A DNA stretch of 7,465 nucleotides from an uncultured Akkermansia sp. GTDB lineage: Bacteria > Verrucomicrobiota > Verrucomicrobiia > Verrucomicrobiales > Akkermansiaceae. Numbering within the stretch: the stretch's first letter is position 1; each line of letters begins with the position of its first letter. Of this stretch, positions 1-5,347 are shown piece after piece. The notes beneath the pieces are model-generated. The model was not told the origin of the DNA. It worked only from the letters and a program-made list of their open reading frames with translations, and did not search any database. The DNA is taken from the NCBI GenBank assembly GCA_900766865.1, contig CAAFXA010000459.1, positions 1 through 7,465 of the forward strand, in the 5' to 3' direction. Position numbers and translations under genes: made by a program.

Positions 1-14
1 CGCTCTTCCGATCT
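1..14. other. Residual Illumina adapter sequence
   Basis: The first 14 bases, CGCTCTTCCGATCT, equal the 3' end of the standard Illumina TruSeq read-1 adapter; the leading C distinguishes it from the read-2 version, which has T there. Homology to the paralogous gene at 4265-5323 begins just downstream, at about base 24. The adapter is therefore an untrimmed read or contig end and not genomic DNA. It happens to be in frame with the first gene, so a naive translation would add foreign residues. Confidence 0.93.
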
Positions 15-560
15 GGAGTGTGGGTACTACATGAGGAAACCCGGCAGGAATTGCTCCGCTATATGCAGGAGCACCCACAGCCAACCGAAACAGCACCGCT
101 GCCCATCGCGGCCGATTTGTCTGAGGCGCTGGCCTGCGCGGCTCTTCGGGATGTGAGTATCGTCTACCTCACTCTCGGTCCGCGCGGTTGCGAGGCAGAC
201 AAAGCGCTGCGCAACTATGTGAAAGAACATCCGGAAGCCGGAGCCATCTGGGCGCAACGGCACGTGTTCCTCATTTCCTATCGCGACTCGAACGACAAGC
301 TGCCTCAACAATGCCTCCACGACATCCAGCAACTGAACTGGCACCACGGCGAGCCTACCACATACGACTTTTCCAATGAAACGCCTTACGATATCCGGCT
401 ACATTCCCAGCAGATAACAGGATGGCGCTTTGTGCAACCGGCTGACAAACACACGTCATCCATGAATAACAGGCCGCTCAATTTCCAGATATCTACGGCA
501 GAACTACAGAACATCCCCCCATCGGACATCTCATTCGGGCCCTTTGTGCTCAGCAAGTAA
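15..560 (+). CDS. Family-X secreted protein, 5'-truncated (thioredoxin-like C-terminal half)
   Basis: This is the last 181 codons of a gene whose start lies outside the window. A GTG at 18 could be read as a start, but it lies mid-domain: homology to residues 173 onward of the 352-residue protein at 4265-5323 begins at about base 24, so roughly 170 N-terminal residues are missing. By hand count, 49 of 85 residues are identical over the conserved block from APLP to HH. That block holds GPRGC (177-191), then a helix, a hydrophobic strand VFLISY, and LPQQC (Cys at 312-314). The pattern resembles a thioredoxin fold with the CxxC motif degraded to a single cysteine; this is inference. The last 60 or so residues differ strongly from the paralogue. 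The stop is 19 bp before the family-Y gene, the same X-then-Y order seen again downstream. The missing half probably carried a signal peptide and an SHD1-like domain, as in the paralogue. Confidence 0.85.
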   Translation, partial: GVWVLHEETRQELLRYMQEHPQPTETAPLPIAADLSEALACAALRDVSIVYLTLGPRGCEADKALRNYVKEHPEAGAIWAQRHVFLISYRDSNDKLPQQCLHDIQQLNWHHGEPTTYDFSNETPYDIRLHSQQITGWRFVQPADKHTSSMNNRPLNFQISTAELQNIPPSDISFGPFVLSK

Positions 561-579
561 CATCATACGCCCTCTGCAC

Positions 580-3039
580 ATGAAACTCCTTTACCTACTC
601 CTGCCCCTTCTCTGCCTGACAGCCGCAGCCCGGGGTCTGAAAGCCAGCTGCCCGGCGGAGGTCAGCTTCGGCGACTATTACCCCACGTTCGAAGCCAAAG
701 CGAACCGCAATTATCATGGCAATCTCTCCGAGGTACAGATACGTGGCAACTACCTGCTTTACCACCCGGAGGAAGATGCCGCCTTCATCGCCTTCTGTGA
801 CCGGGAGCTACCATACGCAGATGTTATGCTGCCGGAAAATCGGGAGGATATCCCCGAAAACGGCATGAGGGTGCTCTCTACAGCAGTGCATTACAAATAC
901 CTGCTGGAGAGCATGAGAGTAAACCGAGTCCTCACCCGCAACCAACGCCCGGAGTTCCTGCTGGCAATACGCGATGCTCTGTCGACAGAGGGCACTTACG
1001 GACAATATCAAGAGCGACTTCTGCGCCTTGTGTCAGAAGACAAGCTGCTTACAGAAGATGAACTGGGCATCCTGGCACACATACTGAAAAGTTGGTACGA
1101 CATGGGAAACTGCCACCTGGTGCAGGCCCGACAGCTGCAATTCATCCTGCGCAGCTTTGCAGGGGGAAAACCCGTCAGCCTCGATGCGGAAACGGAATCT
1201 CTGCTCACCGCTCGCTACCCCCACCTTGCCCCCCTGTTGCATGCCGAACGAGCCATCAATGGCAGTGCCCCCCGCAGCGTGAACCGGTGGCAGAACTGGC
1301 ACCTGCACACGCTGCACAACCTGCTCTGGCGCCACACGGAAGGAGCCATCCTGCTGGCACGCAAGCTCGGGCTGCCCGGTTACGAGCTGCTGCGCCGGGA
1401 TGCCGCTGCACTGCCCGCCTACCTGGGCCACAGGGGCATTACCTATTACCGCAACCTGGGGCAGGATGTACCGCAAAGCTGCTTCTCTGCACTATCCGCA
1501 CGCCAGTTCGATAGCCCGGAAGCGGCGGCTGCAACCATCCGCAGACAAAACGCCGACCTGGAGCCGGAGCTGCGGCCGCTGGCACCACGCTGCATGCTGG
1601 CGCTGGGAAACGGGCAGGCAGACTGGCAGCCCGTACAGGTCAGCACCAAAGGGATACACCCCGACTGGCCGGATGCCTCCGCTGTCACCCTGCCCATGTG
1701 GAAGCCCTCCCTGCTGGGCCTGGCAGATGAAGCCGCCACCTCCATACAGTCTGCCTTCACTACAGATTTAGCTGCTCTGGAGAGCCTCCTCACCTCCCTG
1801 CGGGAAGAGCATGGGGCTGCCGGTATCGTTTTATCCCACATGCTGAGAGAATGCGACCGCGTTCGCCCGGTGCACCGCGACCGCGTTATCCCCGTCTATG
1901 CCCGCATTGCCATGCACTTCGAGGCCGATGGGCTTACTGTGGACTACAACCCGGATGAGCAAAGCTTTGTAATTGAAGAGATGTGGAACTATACCGGAGC
2001 CCCTATTGTGGATGAAGCCCTCTGCAAGGCGCCGCAAATACTCCATCGTCTTACACTGCAACTTGCCTTATTGGAGAAGCACGGCCACACGGCCGAACTG
2101 GAGCAGGCCTGCGGGCGACTGGCCCGGGTGCTCAATCGCTGCAACCTGTGGCCTCTGGTCATCTGCCAGCGGGAGCTGCGCGGCTTCTCGCCGCAGGCAC
2201 TGCTCACCCTCTTTGCTTATTATGAGGGAGAACGTGCTCCGCTGGCCACCTATGGTGAGGCCATGGGAATGCCCAGCGAGATGCGACTGGCCGCACAGGC
2301 GCCGGAAGATGAGATTGGGGAAATCCTTACCCTGGCAGCCCGGGTGAGCGGAGCCATTCCCGGCACGGATGAACAACGCCGGGTCGATGCAGAGAAACTG
2401 CTGGCCACCGCGCAGAAATCAACCACAATAGTAGCAGATACCATGGAACACCTGCTGAAAAACGGGCAAGCCGCTCTGCTGGAACATTGGCAGGAGTTCC
2501 CGGCCACGGCAATACAGGGCAGCTATGCCGGCAATGGCCTGCTGCTCATACGTCACTACCTGAAAAATGGTAATCGTGAAGCAGCGCAGAATGTACTTGC
2601 GCTGATGGTGCAGGATGCCGCGACCGACACCACACCGGCATGTCGGCTGGCCTGTGCCCTCTTGAACGACAACAAAGAACAACGAGAGCGCCTGAACAGA
2701 GATGCGCTGATACTGGCCATGTTCTACCGCCATGTAGACCACCGCGTCTATGAATCCTGGCGCGATGCCCTCGCCCGCGAAGGAGAACAGGTAGAATACA
2801 TCATGAAAGCCGAGCTCCTACTCAGTGGCGGACGCCATGCCGGCATCACCCCACCGCTGGCGCAGCACTACGAAGCCGCAGGCCAATGGGAAACCGCCGC
2901 CTTCTGCTACGAATACCTCATTGCAGAGGGCATATCCACTGCCACACCTTACGGGCAGGTGCCCGACCACGCCGCCATTTGCCGCTATCGCCAAAAGGCA
3001 GATGAATGCCGCAGCAAAGCAGCACAGGCCAACCCCTGA
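580..3039 (+). CDS. Family-Y secreted helical repeat protein (first copy, complete)
   Basis: This encodes 819 residues and belongs to no family I recognise. The ATG at 580 is preferred over an upstream in-frame TTG at 544 because it starts a classic signal peptide: MKLLYLLLPLLCLTAAARG, with likely cleavage around residues 17-19. The TTG start would place 12 extra residues before it and overlap the previous gene. After a variable N-terminal part (to about residue 165) comes a conserved region. Residues 286-563 are about 70% identical (196 of 278 by hand count) to the second copy at 5348. The protein is rich in Ala, Leu and charged residues and looks almost wholly alpha-helical, with no membrane segment after the signal. 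The C-terminal 200 residues look like a TPR-type solenoid, for example AGQWETAAFCYEYLIAEG near residue 767. Six cysteines (178, 301, 338, 425, 482, 511) are shared with the second copy. No catalytic motif is seen, so a periplasmic scaffold or binding role is the cautious guess. No Shine-Dalgarno sequence precedes the start; family Z follows 10 bp after the stop. Confidence 0.92.
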   Translation: MKLLYLLLPLLCLTAAARGLKASCPAEVSFGDYYPTFEAKANRNYHGNLSEVQIRGNYLLYHPEEDAAFIAFCDRELPYADVMLPENREDIPENGMRVLSTAVHYKYLLESMRVNRVLTRNQRPEFLLAIRDALSTEGTYGQYQERLLRLVSEDKLLTEDELGILAHILKSWYDMGNCHLVQARQLQFILRSFAGGKPVSLDAETESLLTARYPHLAPLLHAERAINGSAPRSVNRWQNWHLHTLHNLLWRHTEGAILLARKLGLPGYELLRRDAAALPAYLGHRGITYYRNLGQDVPQSCFSALSARQFDSPEAAAATIRRQNADLEPELRPLAPRCMLALGNGQADWQPVQVSTKGIHPDWPDASAVTLPMWKPSLLGLADEAATSIQSAFTTDLAALESLLTSLREEHGAAGIVLSHMLRECDRVRPVHRDRVIPVYARIAMHFEADGLTVDYNPDEQSFVIEEMWNYTGAPIVDEALCKAPQILHRLTLQLALLEKHGHTAELEQACGRLARVLNRCNLWPLVICQRELRGFSPQALLTLFAYYEGERAPLATYGEAMGMPSEMRLAAQAPEDEIGEILTLAARVSGAIPGTDEQRRVDAEKLLATAQKSTTIVADTMEHLLKNGQAALLEHWQEFPATAIQGSYAGNGLLLIRHYLKNGNREAAQNVLALMVQDAATDTTPACRLACALLNDNKEQRERLNRDALILAMFYRHVDHRVYESWRDALAREGEQVEYIMKAELLLSGGRHAGITPPLAQHYEAAGQWETAAFCYEYLIAEGISTATPYGQVPDHAAICRYRQKADECRSKAAQANP
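1435..2268 (+). repeat. Paralogous block, family-Y core, copy 1
   Basis: This stretch pairs with 6215-7045 as a diverged direct repeat about 4.8 kb apart. Proteins are about 70% identical with a single one-codon gap. The DNA is clearly diverged, but short exact runs remain, such as the 18 bases at 1665-1682 matching 6445-6462. It reflects an old gene duplication, not a recent repeat. Confidence 0.85.
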
Positions 3040-3049
3040 TACCGAAGCC

Positions 3050-4252
3050 ATGAATTCACCCGCCATCACCATCCTTCTTCTGCCGGCTGTCTGCTGCATG
3101 GCCACAGCACAACAACCGGCCAGTATTGAACAATTCTGCGCGGAAGCGGCCACCTTCGCCGATACTCTCACGAAAGCGCTGGAAATGTTGCAGAAAATTG
3201 AGAATAAAGAACAGGCAGATGCCGCCATCCCCGCCATTCTGGCAGTACACGAGGGGCAGAACCGCATGCGGCAAGTGTCACAGGGGCATGAGCTGCCCAA
3301 GCTCTGGAGCAATGCCGCTGTACGCCTTGCACTACGCAGCCTACCGGCACCTCAATTCAACGCCGCCGTCAGAGACATCCAAGCCCGGGGCTGTCACGGC
3401 TCGGTGCGGCTTTTCCTGGCTCTGCACAACCGACTGGACGAGTTTACGGAAGAGGAGATAAACGCACCGATAAGTGCTGAGGATGCCGCCACCCTGCAAA
3501 AGGTGGAGGCGTGCTTTAACAGCGTGACGGATGTGCTGGAAAACTACTGGTACATGGATAAGTACTACGCCATCTTCACACAGCACATCAAAGCGACAGC
3601 CCCCGGCGTACCAGCCCTGCACCGGAGCCCCGCCGCAGCCATGCGCTATGCACAGCTGGCAGAACAGCACCGCCCAGTGGCAGAGGAGTTCCGCAGCTTG
3701 CGTTTCCGCCATCGGGGCGAAGTGGAGGAGCTGATTATCGTGCAGGGAAACAATTTCTACACAGAGTTGTACACGGATGAAAGCCGACTGCACTATTTTC
3801 AACACGGAAGAATGGATATCGACTCGGAAGGAAACTCTGTCATGTACGCCACGCAGCAATTGCATAACCGAGTATGGGCTCAATATGAGGACGCCATCCG
3901 CGCAGCGGCGGCAAAACGAGGGCTCACCAGCGGCACCGGACGCAACGTAAGAACAGCTTTTGAGCTGCCGCCTGAGCTGAAACGCGAAGCCGTGCAGGAT
4001 TACCTCAACGACTTTGCGCAAGAAGTGTTCGGTGCCCGCTACGCCCACAGCGATGGCAAGCCACGGCTCTCCCGAACCACCGGCCGCTATGTGGTGCAAG
4101 CGCTTGGCATAGCAGGACGACCGATGGACAAAAATGTGGACAACGATAGAGTGCAGGTGCTTCCGGTTTACTTCAACCTCCCCCAAAACGGCACCGATAA
4201 ACAACAGAACAACAGCGTGCAGGTTTATAGCCGACGTATCAACATGCCTTAA
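3050..4252 (+). CDS. Family-Z secreted protein of unknown function
   Basis: This encodes 400 residues, and I do not recognise the family. The frame is open from 2825, but that stretch lies inside the preceding gene. The ATG at 3050 is chosen because it lies 10 bp after that gene's stop and begins a signal peptide, MNSPAITILLLPAVCCMATA, with an ATA-type cleavage site at residues 18-20 before QQ. Residues 27-130 are predicted helical. The stretch around residues 50-76 (IENKEQADAAIPAIL) recalls helical hairpins common in exported verrucomicrobial proteins; this is from memory and weak. Residues 190-290 mix strands and helices (GEVEELIIVQGNNFYTELY), and the tail after about 330 is Gln, Asn and Arg rich. 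No metal site, lipobox or catalytic motif stands out. It is the only gene here without a paralogue in the window and sits between the two X-Y pairs. The next gene starts 12 bp after its stop, which implies cotranscription. Only GAAG, a few bases before the ATG, resembles a ribosome site, and weakly. Confidence 0.9.
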   Translation: MNSPAITILLLPAVCCMATAQQPASIEQFCAEAATFADTLTKALEMLQKIENKEQADAAIPAILAVHEGQNRMRQVSQGHELPKLWSNAAVRLALRSLPAPQFNAAVRDIQARGCHGSVRLFLALHNRLDEFTEEEINAPISAEDAATLQKVEACFNSVTDVLENYWYMDKYYAIFTQHIKATAPGVPALHRSPAAAMRYAQLAEQHRPVAEEFRSLRFRHRGEVEELIIVQGNNFYTELYTDESRLHYFQHGRMDIDSEGNSVMYATQQLHNRVWAQYEDAIRAAAAKRGLTSGTGRNVRTAFELPPELKREAVQDYLNDFAQEVFGARYAHSDGKPRLSRTTGRYVVQALGIAGRPMDKNVDNDRVQVLPVYFNLPQNGTDKQQNNSVQVYSRRINMP

Positions 4253-4264
4253 CTACCGCCACTC

Positions 4265-5323
4265 ATGAAACACCTTATTTACATTTACTTGTTCCTTGCT
4301 GCATGCACCATGAGTGCCAGGGCGACGGATGGCGGCTTTGCCACGGCGGCGGAGTTCGGGGCCCCGCGCCTGCAACTCACGGCAGCAGAGCCCAAGCTCA
4401 CCACGCCATTCCGGCAGTGGCATGCAGCGGGCGAGCGCCCCTTCCTCGCTCGGCTCATTGGCATCACCGGCATGTGGGGCAAAAATGCAACGATTACCCT
4501 GCTCACCCCCACCGGGCGCACCATCAAGACGCCAGCCAACCGCCTGAGCGATACCGATTTGGACTCCATACGCAACTACATGAAGGAGCAAGGTTTTGTG
4601 CAACTGCATACCTATCGCTATGGTTCACTGGACGTCAAGCTGGTGAATGTACGCCGCCACAGCGAGGAAGAACTGCAACTGGAGGTGCTCGACCTGAGCG
4701 GACGTGTACACTACATGCGCGCCAATGCTCACCCATGGCAGGAAGAGTACGCCCGCAAAGTACAGCTTAACGACACCATCGTGATGCAGGAAGAAACGCG
4801 CCGGATGCTGCTCGATTACATGGCCAAAAATCCGCCGCATTCTCCGGTGCAGAATGCCCCACTGCCCGTAGCGGAAAGTGCCATGGAGGCACTCACCTAC
4901 GCTGCGCTGCAGGATGTGAGCATTGTTACCCTCACCATGGGGCCACGCGGTTGCAAGGCAGATGTGGCATTTCGGCAATATCTGAGCCAACACCCGGAGG
5001 CAGCCGGCATCTGGGCCCGGCGCTATGTGTTCCTCATTACCTACACCGACCACACGGGCAATCTGCCGGCCGATTGCAGCCGCGAACTGGCACAGCTCGG
5101 CTACCACCACGACAACAAAGAACACGCCATTAACTACATGCCGGCGGGGCAAAGCCAGTTTAACCAATGCTGCGAAAGCATCTGCGGCACCAGATATACC
5201 TTGCTCAACAACAGCCTTACTGATACGAAGTCGGCACCCGCTCCCGCCAGAACCCGCTTCAGATATACCCGCGATACACTGCATAAAACGCTGCCGCAGC
5301 ATATCGACTTCACCCGCTACTAA
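4265..5323 (+). CDS. Family-X secreted protein: SHD1-like domain plus degenerate thioredoxin-like domain
   Basis: This complete 352-residue protein is the full-length relative of the fragment at 15-560. It starts with MKHLIYIYLFLAACTMSARA. LAAC at residues 11-14 fits a lipobox, while A18-R-A20 fits ordinary signal peptidase, so it is either a lipoprotein or a secreted protein. Residues 50-105 match the SHD1-like pattern of PVC-group proteins: an RQW start, GERPFLARLIGI, a strand, then GRTIKTPANRLSDTDLDSI. That fold is a small SH3-like beta domain, usually a protein-binding module. Residues 120-170 look like a further beta segment. Residues 205-282 resemble a thioredoxin fold: strand VSIVTLTM, then GPRGC (226-230) where CxxC would lie, a helix, and strand YVFLITY. 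Only Cys230 and Cys271 (LPADC) are shared with the first copy, 41 residues apart in both. Classical disulfide exchange through CxxC is therefore unlikely; a structural or monothiol role is possible. The C-terminal 70 residues are divergent and include extra cysteines (302, 303, 307). The gene lies 12 bp after family Z and 24 bp before the second family-Y gene, with no Shine-Dalgarno sequence. Confidence 0.92.
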   Translation: MKHLIYIYLFLAACTMSARATDGGFATAAEFGAPRLQLTAAEPKLTTPFRQWHAAGERPFLARLIGITGMWGKNATITLLTPTGRTIKTPANRLSDTDLDSIRNYMKEQGFVQLHTYRYGSLDVKLVNVRRHSEEELQLEVLDLSGRVHYMRANAHPWQEEYARKVQLNDTIVMQEETRRMLLDYMAKNPPHSPVQNAPLPVAESAMEALTYAALQDVSIVTLTMGPRGCKADVAFRQYLSQHPEAAGIWARRYVFLITYTDHTGNLPADCSRELAQLGYHHDNKEHAINYMPAGQSQFNQCCESICGTRYTLLNNSLTDTKSAPAPARTRFRYTRDTLHKTLPQHIDFTRY

Positions 5324-5347
5324 TCCTCACCACATTTTCCGCTGAAA

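Noticed and set aside
18..560. Reading the first gene as a complete 180-residue protein starting at GTG 18
   Set aside because: Homology to the complete paralogue begins mid-protein at this point and adapter sequence lies directly upstream, so the gene is cut by the contig end.
544..579. TTG start extending the first family-Y gene upstream over the end of the previous gene
   Set aside because: The added residues precede a normal signal peptide that begins exactly at the ATG at 580, and would bury it. The overlap with the previous stop is not needed.
2825..3049. Upstream extension of the family-Z reading frame
   Set aside because: These 75 codons lie wholly within the family-Y gene in another frame. 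The ATG at 3050 gives a signal peptide just after that gene's stop.
3341..4204. Antisense open frame of 287 codons opposite the family-Z gene
   Set aside because: It is a by-product of GC-rich codon use on the other strand. It has no signal peptide, no recognisable domain and no room beside the well-supported sense gene.
5324..5347. Promoter or terminator between the second X and Y genes
   Set aside because: The 24 bp gap has no -35/-10 pair, hairpin or T-run. It is too short and plain to claim a regulatory site.
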